Positions 24,247-31,813 of a stretch of 32,209 nt of DNA are shown here, piece by piece. Under the pieces are notes generated by a model. The model was given only the letters and a program-made list of their open reading frames with translations. It was not told the origin of the DNA and ran no database searches. This stretch comes from Actinomycetota bacterium (GTDB lineage: Bacteria; Actinomycetota; Coriobacteriia; Anaerosomatales; JAUXNU01): contig JAUXNU010000062.1 in the NCBI GenBank assembly GCA_030682655.1, positions 1-32,209 on the forward strand, read 5' to 3'. The number at the start of each line of letters is the position of its first letter. Position 1 is the first letter of the stretch. Both the position numbers and the translations under genes were made by a program.

Positions 24247-25004
24247 ACGACTCCGGCGTGAACAACCCCTCCGGTAAGCCGGAGCACGCGGATCGCCCCC
24301 TGCCCCGCTCTCTGCTTGAAGACGTGGTGGGTGCCGAGGCCGAGTTCCTAGCAGGCACGCGCCAACACTCCGATAACGTCGAAAGCGCGGTCCGCATCTT
24401 CCTCGAGTTCCTGCGCGGGTTCGAGTTCCTGTCGCTCGACCGGCCGTGTGTGACCGTCTTTGGCTCGGCGCGTTTCCACGAGGGGCATCCGTACTACGAA
24501 GTCGCCCGCAACGTCGGACGACAGCTGGCCGAGGCGGGCTACTGCGTCATGACCGGCGGGGGACCGGGCATCATGGAGGCCGCCAACCGCGGTTGCCAGG
24601 AGGCCGGCGGTCTGTCCATCGGCGCGAACATCCACCTGCCCAAGGAGCGGCAGCCCAACTCCTACGTCGACCGCTGGGTCGAGTTCGAGCACTTCTTCGT
24701 GCGCAAAGTGATGCTCGTGAAGTACTCGTGCGCGTTCATCGTGATGCCGGGCGGATTCGGCACCCTGGACGAGGTCTTTGAGACCCTCACGCTCATGCAG
24801 ACCGAGAAGATCACGTTCTTCCCGGTGGTGGCGGTGGGCAAGGAGTTCTGGCAGCCGATGATCGACTTCTTTCGCGATCGCCTAGTTGCTGAGGGCACGA
24901 TCGCGCCGTCCGACCTCGATCTCATCCACGTGACGGACTCGGTTGAAGACGCGGTCGCCTTCATCGAAGAGCACCCGCACGGCTGCAATCAAGACGCGGG
25001 GTAG
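24240..25004 (+). CDS. LOG-family protein (TIGR00730-like)
   Basis: A 254-residue Rossmann-like protein of the LOG group, whose best studied members release cytokinin bases from nucleoside monophosphates (phosphoribohydrolase). Motifs present are GSARFHEGHPYYEVAR, MTGGGPGIMEAANRG and the signature PGGFGTLDEVFETLTLMQTEK. It is longer than the shortest LOG enzymes because of about 60 N-terminal residues. GTG 24240 overlaps the aldolase stop. The last base is 3 bases from the convergent helicase stop. In bacteria that make no cytokinin the real substrate is probably AMP or a related nucleotide. Confidence 0.9.
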   Translation: MVDDSGVNNPSGKPEHADRPLPRSLLEDVVGAEAEFLAGTRQHSDNVESAVRIFLEFLRGFEFLSLDRPCVTVFGSARFHEGHPYYEVARNVGRQLAEAGYCVMTGGGPGIMEAANRGCQEAGGLSIGANIHLPKERQPNSYVDRWVEFEHFFVRKVMLVKYSCAFIVMPGGFGTLDEVFETLTLMQTEKITFFPVVAVGKEFWQPMIDFFRDRLVAEGTIAPSDLDLIHVTDSVEDAVAFIEEHPHGCNQDAG

Positions 25005-25007
25005 GGG

Positions 25008-27107
25008 CTACATCCACATAGAGCCGAGCCCGGCACGGATGTCTGCAGTGGTGACTCGTCCCGCCGCGCCAGCTGCGGTTTCGGGTTCACCCGCATCCGG
25101 TTGCGCCTGCACCGACCTGAAGAGGGACGCCACGCCGTCGGTCACGAACCGGCTTCGCTGCGCGTAGCCGTGGGGGTCGGCGCGTCCGAACGGCTGCGTG
25201 TAGTACCGCAGCGGGTAGGTGACGTAGAGGTCGTCTCGCGCGCGGGTACACGCGACGTACATGAGGCGGCGCTCCTCCTCGATCTCCTCGGGGGAGCCTG
25301 TGACCATGTCCGAGGGGATGTTGCCGTCGGCGGCGTGTATCACGTAGACGACGTCGAATTCCAGCCCTTTCGCGGAATGCATTGTGGAGAGGATGAGGAA
25401 GTCCTCGTCGAGCAGGGGAGGACCGGCGAGTTCCTGGGTGTAGGCGGGTGGGTCGAGTGCGAGCTCGGTGAGCAGCCGCTGCCGGTCGGGGTACTTGGAT
25501 GCCATCGACTCGATCTGCTCGATGTCGCGCAGGCGTGCGTCGGCGTTGTCGTAGCGCATCTCCAGTAGCGGTGCGTAGAAGACCCGGACGGCGTGGACTT
25601 GGGAAGCGAGGTCGCCGGGCTCCGAGCTGGACAGCCCGCGCATGAGAGTGACGAATCCGGGCCAGGCGCCTCTTGCGGCTTCCGGCGCCTGCCAGCCGAC
25701 CCACGTCTCGAAGTCGCAGCCGGTTCCGGCGAGCGAGTGCATGAGACCTGCGGCCGTGCGCGGGCCGATGCCGGGGAGCAGCTGGAGTGCGCGCAGGCCC
25801 GCGGTCTCGTCGCGGGGGTTCTCGGCCAGGCGCAGGAACGCGGTGAGGTCTTTGACGTGCGCCATCTCGATGAAGCGCAGCCCGCCGTACTTGATGAAGG
25901 GAACGTTGCGCCGGGACAGCTCGATCTCGAGCGCCGCGGAGTGATGCCCGGCGCGGAAGAGCACGGCCTGTTCGCGAAGCAGAGTGCCCCGCTCGCGGTG
26001 TTCGAGAATCGCGTCGATGACGTAGTCGGTCTGCTCGACCTCGTCGCGGCAGGACACGAGTACCGGGCGCGTGCCGCCGTCGCGGTCGGTGTGCAGCGTC
26101 TTGTCGCGACGCTCGGTCGCCTCGGCGATGAGCGCGTTGGTGGCATCGAGGATCGGAGCTGTGGAGCGGTAGTTGCGCTCGAGGGTGAGCACGGTGGCTC
26201 CGGGGAAGCGCTGCTCGAAGTCGAGGATGTTGCGCACCGTGGCCGCGCGGAAGGAATAGATGGACTGCGCGTCGTCGCCCACCGCCGTCACTCCGGTTCC
26301 GTCCGGACGCAGCAGTGAGAGGATCTCCGCCTGGAGCACGTTGGTGTCCTGGTACTCGTCGACCAGCACGTGGTCGAAGCGATCGCGCACCCGTGTTCCG
26401 GCCTCCGAGGCGAGCAGCCCGTGCCAGAACACCAGCAGGTCGTCGTAGTCGAGGACCTGCTGCGACTCCTTGCGGTCGGTGTAGGCGGCGAAGAGGCGGC
26501 CGAGGTCTTCTTCGGCATCGCGGCACCAGGGGAAGCGGGTTGCAAGCACGTGTGCGAGCGGTTCGCGCGCGTTGACGCATCGCGAGTAGATGTCGAAGCA
26601 CGTGGACTTCTGGGGGAACCGCTTGCCCGCGGTTCCGAGCCCGAGCTCGGTCCGGCATACGTGCATGAGGTCCTCGCCGTCGCCACGGTCCAGGATGGTG
26701 AAGTCCGGCTCGAGGCCGATGTCGCGACCATGCAGGCGGAGCAGGCGCGATGCGGCGGCGTGGAAGGTGCCGCCCCAGACGTTCGCGCCGGAGGTGGCAG
26801 TGCGCCGCGCCGTCTCGGTCGGCTCGCCAAGGAGACCCGGCGGCTTCAGCAGCGCGTCCACGCGGCGCAGCATCTCGGCGGAAGCTCGTCGCGTGAACGT
26901 CAGCAGGAGGATGCGGCCGGGGTCGACACCGCGTGCGATCAGGAAGGCAACCCGGTGGGCGAGGGTGGCAGTCTTGCCGGTTCCCGCTCCTGCTACGACC
27001 AGCAGCGGCCCGCCTTCGTGCGAGGCTGCGGCCCGCTGCTGTGGGTTGAGCGCGGTCAGGATCTCCTTGGCAGGGCGCGGTGCGGCGGCGGTGTGCGTGT
27101 CGGGCAT
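25008..27107 (-). CDS. UvrD/PcrA/Rep-family superfamily 1 DNA helicase
   Basis: A 699-residue 3'-5' helicase. ATG 27107 has GGAGGT 5 bases upstream. Motifs in order: Q motif LNPQQRAA (20-27), Walker A VAGAGTGKTAT (38-48), Walker B VLVDEYQDTN, VGDDAQSIYSFRAA, ERNYRST, ILSTMHSAKGLEFDVVYVIHA and EERRLMYVACTRARDDLY. The accessory domain between motifs is complete. The C-terminus lacks the long extension of typical UvrD/PcrA, so it may be a Rep-like or lineage-specific paralogue. A consensus SOS box overlaps its promoter, giving a DNA-damage-response role. Confidence 0.93.
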   Translation of the reverse strand: MPDTHTAAAPRPAKEILTALNPQQRAAASHEGGPLLVVAGAGTGKTATLAHRVAFLIARGVDPGRILLLTFTRRASAEMLRRVDALLKPPGLLGEPTETARRTATSGANVWGGTFHAAASRLLRLHGRDIGLEPDFTILDRGDGEDLMHVCRTELGLGTAGKRFPQKSTCFDIYSRCVNAREPLAHVLATRFPWCRDAEEDLGRLFAAYTDRKESQQVLDYDDLLVFWHGLLASEAGTRVRDRFDHVLVDEYQDTNVLQAEILSLLRPDGTGVTAVGDDAQSIYSFRAATVRNILDFEQRFPGATVLTLERNYRSTAPILDATNALIAEATERRDKTLHTDRDGGTRPVLVSCRDEVEQTDYVIDAILEHRERGTLLREQAVLFRAGHHSAALEIELSRRNVPFIKYGGLRFIEMAHVKDLTAFLRLAENPRDETAGLRALQLLPGIGPRTAAGLMHSLAGTGCDFETWVGWQAPEAARGAWPGFVTLMRGLSSSEPGDLASQVHAVRVFYAPLLEMRYDNADARLRDIEQIESMASKYPDRQRLLTELALDPPAYTQELAGPPLLDEDFLILSTMHSAKGLEFDVVYVIHAADGNIPSDMVTGSPEEIEEERRLMYVACTRARDDLYVTYPLRYYTQPFGRADPHGYAQRSRFVTDGVASLFRSVQAQPDAGEPETAAGAAGRVTTADIRAGLGSMWM

Positions 27108-27133
27108 GGGAGACCTCCGCGATTGAGCGCTTG

Positions 27134-27153
27134 AGGATACGAACGCGTGTTCG
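27134..27153 (-). promoter_or_regulatory. LexA (SOS) box over the helicase promoter
   Basis: The 14-mer CGAACGCGTGTTCG (27140-27153) fits the Gram-positive LexA consensus CGAACRNRYGTTCG on both strands. On the reverse strand it directly precedes a -10-like TATCCT (27134-27139), about 30 bases before the helicase start. LexA bound here would block the promoter. Confidence 0.8.
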
Positions 27154-27232
27154 TAGCGTACACGTGTTCGCCTCGAGACGGCAACCCCGCCGAGGGGAAC
27201 CTTCTGGGAAGGCGATGTGGACTGGAGGCGAT

Positions 27233-28513
27233 GTGGACGAGCGGGCGATGAGCGGCAAGCGGATTGTCAGCGTCTACATCGCCACGAGCGCGCTCTTCAC
27301 GCTGGCCACATCACTCATCTGGGGCGTGAACACGCTCTTTCTACTCGGAGCCGGTCTCGACATCTTTCACGTGATGCTCGTGAACGCCGCATTCACCGCC
27401 GGACAGGTCGTGTTCGAAGTCCCGACCGGAGTCATCGCGGATACCATTGGGCGCAAAGCGTCCTTCCTGCTCGGAATCGGCATCCTGTTCGTCTCGACGC
27501 TGCTGTACGTGGGTTCTGCGAGACACGAATGGGGACTCTGGGCGTTCATCGGCGCATCGGTACTGATCGGTTTCGGGTTCACATGCCAGACTGGAGCGGT
27601 TGACGCGTGGCTCGTGGATGCGCTGGATCATGTGGGCTACGACCGACCACGCGAGCAGGTCTTCGCGCGCGGCGGCATGGTGTTCGGAATCGCGATGCTC
27701 GTGGGTACGCTCGCGGGCGGGTTCCTTGGCCAGGTCGATCTTGAGCTGCCGTACCTGGTGCGCGCAGGAACGTTGCTCGCCGCCTTCGTCGTGACGTTCG
27801 TGATGATGCACGAGATCGGGTTTGAGCCGAGGCCGCTCAAACTGTCGCGGTTCGGCGCCGAAACGCGGACGATTCTCGACGCGGGTACACGATATGGTTG
27901 GCGGAGTCCGGTCGTGCGACCACTCATGTTCGTGTCGGCGGCGCAGGGGTTGTTCATGCTGTACTTCTTCTATGCGTCGCAGCCGTACGCGCTTCAGCTC
28001 CTTGGGCGGCCGGACCTTGTTTGGGTCGCCGGCGCGGTCACGGCGTTCTTTGGGCTGGCCAGCGTAGTCGGAAACGCGCTCGTCGGGCGCGTGACAACGA
28101 CGTCGTGGGGGCGCGTTCCTGTGCGACTGCTCGCGGGGGGAGCGGTGGCGAACGCGGTCGGCGTTGCGGCGCTGGGCGTGCTCGGTGTTCTAGCGCCGGA
28201 AGGGGGCAGCCCCGTGGCCTTTGCGGTGATGGTGCTGCTGTTCGGGCTCTTCGGCGTCGTGTCGGGTGTGATGGGTCCCGTGCGACAGGCGTTCCTCAAC
28301 GAGCACATCCCGTCGGCGCAGCGGGCAACGGTGTTGTCGCTGGATTCGTTCTTTGGCGATGTGGGAGGCTCGATCGGGCAGCCTGGATTCGGGTGGATAG
28401 CCCGCACGTTCTCGATCCCGGTCGGGTATCTCGTGGGAGCGCTGGCCATGGGGTTCGCGTGGCCGCTGTATCGACTTGCGGGAAGGTCGGCCAAGGAGGA
28501 TGCAAGGCCGTAG
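27233..28513 (+). CDS. MFS transporter
   Basis: A 426-residue membrane protein of the major facilitator superfamily. GTG 27233 has GGAGG 4 bases upstream; ATG 27248 (MSGKRIVSVY) is a second possible start. About 12 hydrophobic helices can be picked out. The loop between helices 2 and 3 has the MFS motif A variant GVIADTIGRKASFLLG. It ends in a basic, hydrophilic tail. Its likely role is efflux or uptake of a small solute, which the sequence does not reveal. It is divergent from the SOS helicase and is the last ordinary gene before the integron array. Confidence 0.88.
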   Translation: MDERAMSGKRIVSVYIATSALFTLATSLIWGVNTLFLLGAGLDIFHVMLVNAAFTAGQVVFEVPTGVIADTIGRKASFLLGIGILFVSTLLYVGSARHEWGLWAFIGASVLIGFGFTCQTGAVDAWLVDALDHVGYDRPREQVFARGGMVFGIAMLVGTLAGGFLGQVDLELPYLVRAGTLLAAFVVTFVMMHEIGFEPRPLKLSRFGAETRTILDAGTRYGWRSPVVRPLMFVSAAQGLFMLYFFYASQPYALQLLGRPDLVWVAGAVTAFFGLASVVGNALVGRVTTTSWGRVPVRLLAGGAVANAVGVAALGVLGVLAPEGGSPVAFAVMVLLFGLFGVVSGVMGPVRQAFLNEHIPSAQRATVLSLDSFFGDVGGSIGQPGFGWIARTFSIPVGYLVGALAMGFAWPLYRLAGRSAKEDARP

Positions 28514-28696
28514 GTGCAAAGGTGCAGGTGCGTAAGGCTTACGTGTCTCGCGTTGGCTTACGCAGACTGCATAAGTCCTTACCACGGCAAACAGAAGACG
28601 ACGTAGTGACTGTAATCGCTGGAAGAAGTACCCTCTTACACAGCAGAAGTCTGCCCGACACGACATCTCTCGCAGACTGCAGAATCCTTGTTAGCT
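28514..28696 (+). other. Left boundary of the cassette array; possible attI or degenerate attC
   Basis: No gene lies here. CGCAGACTGC occurs twice, at 28561-28570 and 28671-28680, and a related palindrome GCAGAAGTCTGC lies at 28643-28654. The second repeat is 9 bases before GTTAGCT (28690-28696). That sequence is exactly complementary to the first box (AGCTAAC, 29447-29453) of the next attC, so the first cassette probably begins at 28691. I cannot find a pairing partner that would make this a folded attC, so repeats plus a GTT core suggest attI or a decayed site. No intI gene is adjacent. Confidence 0.45.
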
Positions 28697-28768
28697 TGGA
28701 TTCATTGAGACGTTGGAGTCTAGTGAGCACGGTCCGTCTGCATCCGGTCGACACGGGGAGGGGTCGGA

Positions 28769-29443
28769 ATGGACGTAGCCCGCTGCGCGGCGTGCGGAGA
28801 CCAGCTGATTGAGGAGAAGTCGTTCTGCGCATCCTGTGGAACTGTCGTGAACCCTTCGCCGTTCGCCGACCCGGTCGCTTCGCCGGCTCCTGCCGCCGTC
28901 CGAAACGTGCCCAAGCCCAAGACCAGTTGGATCGTGGCCGGTGTCATCCTGGCGATCGTTCTCGCCGGAGGCTCAATCGGAGGCGTAGTCATGGCGCAGA
29001 ACCGCGCAGCAGAGAGGTCTGCCGCCACGCGAGCGTCTAGGCTCGGGGAGCTGAAGAGCCTCTACGCGGCGGCCGTGGCCGTTGAGTCTGCTTCGGAGGT
29101 GGGTGTCAACTACAGCGACTACGGTCGCCTCGTGCGAGAGGCCGCAGCAGCACTTGCAGTGTATGAGCCCAAGGACGCGGACGCCAAGGCAGTAGCAGCG
29201 GACCTCGGCGCCGCGATCGACTTCTACAAGTCGGCGAACGATGTGTGGGCCATCAAGTTCGATGACTCTCCAGCGGTCGCCTTCACTGACTTCAAGGCGG
29301 AGCATCCAGAGCTTGACGCTAAGCTGGAGCTCGCCGGCGGTTACGTCGACAACGCAATCCAGGAGTACTGGGCAAAGGCCGCGATTGAGATGGATGCTGC
29401 TCGCAAGGGCCTTTCGGACTACGACAACAGCGGGAAGCGCTGA
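28769..29443 (+). CDS. Zinc-ribbon membrane protein of unknown function (cassette A)
   Basis: A 224-residue protein. ATG 28769 follows a GGGGAGGGG site. The N-terminus is a zinc ribbon with Cys6, Cys9, Cys20 and Cys23 (CAACG...CASCG). A Pro/Ala-rich linker and one transmembrane helix (about 52-75, IVAGVILAIVLAGGSIGG) follow. The remaining 145 residues are a soluble, mostly helical Ala-rich domain (RASRLGELKSLYAAAVAVESASEVG...) that I do not recognise. The layout resembles bacterial proteins with an N-terminal zinc-ribbon, one helix and an extracytoplasmic domain. The stop is 3 bases before an attC, the tight packing expected of a cassette gene. Confidence 0.78.
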   Translation: MDVARCAACGDQLIEEKSFCASCGTVVNPSPFADPVASPAPAAVRNVPKPKTSWIVAGVILAIVLAGGSIGGVVMAQNRAAERSAATRASRLGELKSLYAAAVAVESASEVGVNYSDYGRLVREAAAALAVYEPKDADAKAVAADLGAAIDFYKSANDVWAIKFDDSPAVAFTDFKAEHPELDAKLELAGGYVDNAIQEYWAKAAIEMDAARKGLSDYDNSGKR

Positions 29444-29446
29444 CCA

Positions 29447-29529
29447 AGCTAACCAGCGGATCGAGCGGACGGCGTAAGGTCGTCTCGGATGAGAGCGCAC
29501 GTCCGCCGCTCATCCGCAATGCGTTCGGC
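29447..29529 (+). other. attC site of cassette A
   Basis: Outer boxes AGCTAAC (29447-29453) and GTTCGGC (29523-29529). Inner stem: GCGGAT (29456-29461) pairs with ATCCGC (29512-29517), C29462 is unpaired, and GAGCG (29463-29467) pairs with CGCTC (29507-29511). The loop is about 39 bases. The boxes depart from the strict RYYYAAC/GTTRRRY consensus outside AAC/GTT. Confidence 0.75.
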
Positions 29530-30103
29530 AGACGGATCACTCTCCGCGAAGACCATGGATATGGTGGGTGACCTGCGAGCCTCAGTCTCCGGACTCCCCC
29601 TCGGCGCACGGTCTGACGCATGGAGCGGATCGCGCCTCGATACGTCCGCTCTTCGCAGACGCGGTCGGCGCGGGCTTTCCGGCGGCCGGGGATCGCCGGA
29701 CACGGCGGCGGGGAGAGCGCGAGCGGCACGGAGCGGACAGTCCTCGCACACGCTGGCGCGTCCACCTGGGACCAAGGTCGTCCTCCTGTGCACCGCTCTC
29801 GCCGCATCCGGATCCACACATCCCGTGCGCGCATGCTCTCGCCGGACCTGCGAGGTCCGATCCCCCGACTCTCCTTCGGCGCATGGTTTCACACATGGGC
29901 GGTCGGGAGGGCGGGGAGTCGATCTCCGCACAGCCGTGGTGGACGAAGGCTCCTTGGCGATCGAGACCCGCGAGACACGGCAGCGAGGCGTGCGCATTGC
30001 GGGAGCGGAGTGGTCGGCCCTGTGATCCCGGAGCGCATCGACCTGGGGGCAAGATCGTCTCTTGGTGCATCGCTCTGGACGGCTACCGCCGTCCTTCCCG
30101 CTC
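29530..30103 (+). repeat. Cassette B: imperfect tandem repeat of unknown content
   Basis: Two diverged units, starting about 29570 and 29845 (spacing about 275), share the opening GACCTGCGAG, the segment around TCGGCGCA, and a closing segment around CACCTGGGACCAAGGTCGTC (29762) versus 30040. The first unit is also repeated at the start of cassette E (32072-32209), where about 80% of bases match. All open frames here are Arg/Pro/Ser-rich and lack clear ribosome sites, so I call no gene. However, around 29580-29625, 29855-29900 and 32128-32170 the copies differ mostly in every third base: the reverse strand reads PCAEGESGD in all three and the forward strand SPDSPSA in all three. This hints at a past or present short coding region. 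Confidence 0.6.
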
Positions 30104-30204
30104 GCCGAACCAGCGCGTCAACCTGACAAACCTCGGCGATGGAGCTACGCTTCTTACGAGGCCTCGTCGGCCTCGGTCTGCAGGTTACGCGCACTACGTT
30201 AGAT
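30104..30204 (+). other. attC site of cassette B
   Basis: Outer boxes GCCGAAC (30104-30110) and GTTAGAT (30198-30204). Inner stem: GCGCGT (30113-30118) with ACGCGC (30187-30192), unpaired C30119, then AACCTG (30120-30125) with CAGGTT (30181-30186). The spacers CA and ACTAC next to the outer boxes are unpaired. The central region is 55 bases. Confidence 0.85.
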
Positions 30205-30239
30205 TCAATCCCGCCTCCCCTGATGTCAGCCCGCGCGGG

Positions 30240-30257
30240 TACAATCGTCGTATACGA
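30240..30257 (+). promoter_or_regulatory. Possible promoter -10 and operator of the toxin-antitoxin pair
   Basis: TACAAT at 30240-30245 is a good -10, though I see no matching -35. Two bases later comes the 10-bp perfect palindrome TCGTATACGA (30248-30257), a plausible site for autorepression by the antitoxin complex, a common arrangement in such pairs. It lies inside the cassette, so the pair would carry its own promoter. Confidence 0.35.
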
Positions 30258-30283
30258 GTCTTCGGGTCTACGAGGTGGTCATC

Positions 30284-30505
30284 ATGACGGTCGACGAGAT
30301 CATGCGAGAAGCAATGACGCTCGACGCTGAGACGCGCGCTTCCATCGCTCATGAATTGCTGTCCAGCCTTGAGTCTCTGTCAGAGAGCGAGGTCGAGCGT
30401 CTCTGGATTGCTGAGGCCAGGCGCCGCAGCGCTGATGTGAAGGCCGGACGGGCGCAGACTTTCCCGGCGAACGAGTCGCTGACCCGCGCACGCGCCAATC
30501 GGTAG
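30284..30505 (+). CDS. Antitoxin of the addiction-module family (PF09720/TIGR02574-like)
   Basis: A 73-residue acidic/helical antitoxin. ATG 30284 follows GAGGTGGT; GTG 30275 is an alternative. The sequence MTVDEIMREAMTLDAETRASIAHELLSSLE...EVERLWIAEARRRSADVKAGRAQTF matches the small antitoxins whose C-terminal half wraps a RelE/ParE toxin. The toxin gene starts 5 bases after its stop. The pair is the whole coding content of cassette C. Toxin-antitoxin cassettes are frequent in large chromosomal integrons, where they are thought to resist loss of the array. Confidence 0.88.
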   Translation: MTVDEIMREAMTLDAETRASIAHELLSSLESLSESEVERLWIAEARRRSADVKAGRAQTFPANESLTRARANR

Positions 30506-30510
30506 ACTCC

Positions 30511-30807
30511 GTGATTCTCAACATCCACGAGGACGCAGACCGCGAGCTCAATGACGCAGCGGACTACTACGACGCGGAAAGCCTCGGACTCGGCACAGCG
30601 TTCCTCGATCAACTCGATGACGGGTATCAGCGAATCCTAGAGAATCCGCATGCGGCGGCGGAGATCGACCCCGATATCAGGAAGCTCGTCCTCGCGAAGT
30701 TCCCCTACAACCTGATCTACGAGATCGATGGTGATGTCGTCTTGATTCTCGCCGTTGCGCACCAGAGACGCAGGCCCCATTACTGGCGTGAACGCCGGGC
30801 GGGATGA
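30511..30807 (+). CDS. RelE/ParE-family toxin
   Basis: A 98-residue toxin. It starts at GTG 30511, 5 bases after the antitoxin stop and with no separate ribosome site, so it is probably translated by coupling. The fold pattern is typical: an N-terminal strand and helices (ILNIHEDADRELNDAADYYDAESLGLGTAFLDQLDDGYQRILENP), then beta strands RKLVLAKFPYNLIYEIDGDVVLILAVAHQRRRPHYWRER, with the conserved C-terminal 'AVAHxxRxPxYW'. Family members either cleave mRNA on the ribosome or poison gyrase; which applies here cannot be told. The stop codon abuts the attC site directly. Confidence 0.9.
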   Translation: MILNIHEDADRELNDAADYYDAESLGLGTAFLDQLDDGYQRILENPHAAAEIDPDIRKLVLAKFPYNLIYEIDGDVVLILAVAHQRRRPHYWRERRAG

Positions 30808-30893
30808 ATCTAACCCCGGCATCGAGCCGTCTTCGCGCTTCTTCGGCTACCATGACAGTTGTTGGGCGCGGCTCATGCCGTAACACGTTAGGC
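30808..30893 (+). other. attC site of cassette C (best consensus match)
   Basis: Outer boxes ATCTAAC (30808-30814) and GTTAGGC (30887-30893) match RYYYAAC and GTTRRRY fully. Inner stem: CGGCAT (30817-30822) with ATGCCG (30875-30880), unpaired C30823, then GAGCC (30824-30828) with GGCTC (30870-30874). The variable loop is 41 bases. It begins at the base after the toxin stop. Confidence 0.9.
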
Positions 30894-30985
30894 GAGAGTC
30901 CGAGTCGGCGGTTCGATGCGCCCAGTCGAAGCGATCGAAGCCCCGCAGCGTGTCGAACCTCTTCGCCTCTGGGAAGAAGATCGCG

Positions 30986-30999
30986 GGCCCTTCTGGGCC
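30986..30999 (-). terminator. Small hairpin after the dehydrogenase gene
   Basis: On the reverse strand GGCCC-AGAA-GGGCC lies 6 bases past the stop and is followed by a C/T-rich stretch. The stem is short, so this is tentative. Confidence 0.35.
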
Positions 31000-31005
31000 A
31001 ATTCG

Positions 31006-31764
31006 CTACTGAGCGATGAAGCCGCCGTCTACGGGCATGTTGATGCCAGTCACGAATGAGGCGTCGTCCGTGCACAGCCATACGACCGCGGCGGCGACTT
31101 CCTCGGGCTTGCCGAGGCGGCCGACCGGCTCCGTTGCCGTGAAGGCCTTGATCGCCTCGGGATCGCCGCCAGTGAACCGGTCGATCATCGGGGTCTGGAT
31201 GACGCCCGGGCACACCGAGTTCACGCGGATGTTCGCCGTGGCGTAGTCCAGCGCGATCTGCTTGGTGAGGCCGTTGACGCCGTGCTTGGAAGCCGTGTAC
31301 GCGGGGATCCCCGCGAAGCCGACGAGGCCCGCGACCGAGGCCGTGTTCACGATGACGCCGCCGCCCTGCTTCAGGAACTGGGCGATCTCAGCCTTGCAAC
31401 AGAGAAACACGCCGGTTAGGTTGATCGCGATGGTGCGGTCCCAGTTCTCCTCGGTGCAGTCGCCGCAGGGTCCCAGTACGCCCTCGATGCCGGCGTTGTT
31501 GTGGGCACAGTCGAGCTTCCCGTACACCTCGACCGCCTTGGCGATCAGCGCGCTCACGTCGGCCGCCTTGGAGACGTCCGCCCGGACGAAGACGGCCTCG
31601 CCACCGGCCTCCTTGATCATGCTCACGGTCTCCTCGCCCGCATCGACCGTGACGTCCGAAACCACGACCTTCGCTCCTGCTCTCGCGAACGCCAGAGCGC
31701 TCTGGCGACCGATCCCTGACGCCGCGCCGGTCACGAGAGCGACCTTGTTGTCTAGTGCACCCAT
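31006..31764 (-). CDS. Short-chain dehydrogenase/reductase (cassette D)
   Basis: A 252-residue classical SDR. ATG 31764 has GGAAGGAG 5 bases upstream. It shows the cofactor loop TGAASGIG (residues 12-19), NNAG, the catalytic Ser in NTASVAG, YTASK (Tyr-x-x-x-Lys), the CPGVIQTPM segment and a C-terminal DGGFIAQ. The closest general resemblance is to oxidoreductases annotated as glucose or 3-oxoacyl dehydrogenase-like; the substrate is unknown. Unlike most cassette genes it runs against the array direction, and it has its own promoter-like region. It is the only complete metabolic gene in the array. Confidence 0.93.
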   Translation of the reverse strand: MGALDNKVALVTGAASGIGRQSALAFARAGAKVVVSDVTVDAGEETVSMIKEAGGEAVFVRADVSKAADVSALIAKAVEVYGKLDCAHNNAGIEGVLGPCGDCTEENWDRTIAINLTGVFLCCKAEIAQFLKQGGGVIVNTASVAGLVGFAGIPAYTASKHGVNGLTKQIALDYATANIRVNSVCPGVIQTPMIDRFTGGDPEAIKAFTATEPVGRLGKPEEVAAAVVWLCTDDASFVTGINMPVDGGFIAQ

Positions 31765-31813
31765 GTCTACTCCTTCCTTCGTTGCCCTTCGGGCAACCAC
31801 TTGGGAAACACGG

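Noticed and set aside
28690-28696. GTTAGCT as the end of a full attC
   Set aside because: I could not find an upstream partner giving the paired stem and bulge seen in the other four sites, so it is reported only as a cassette boundary.
28540-28700. Direct repeats near 28561 and 28671 as a CRISPR array
   Set aside because: There are only two 10-base copies, with no regular spacing and no third copy or cas gene.
29319-30070. Reverse-strand frames of 160-180 codons over cassette B
   Set aside because: Two or more overlapping frames are open at once, are Arg/Pro-rich and lack ribosome sites. Only the short conserved peptides are noted as possible coding signal.
29568-30287. 239-codon forward frame across cassette B, its attC and the start of cassette C
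   Set aside because: It reads through an attC recombination site into the next cassette, and its C-terminal part is a translation of the attC itself.
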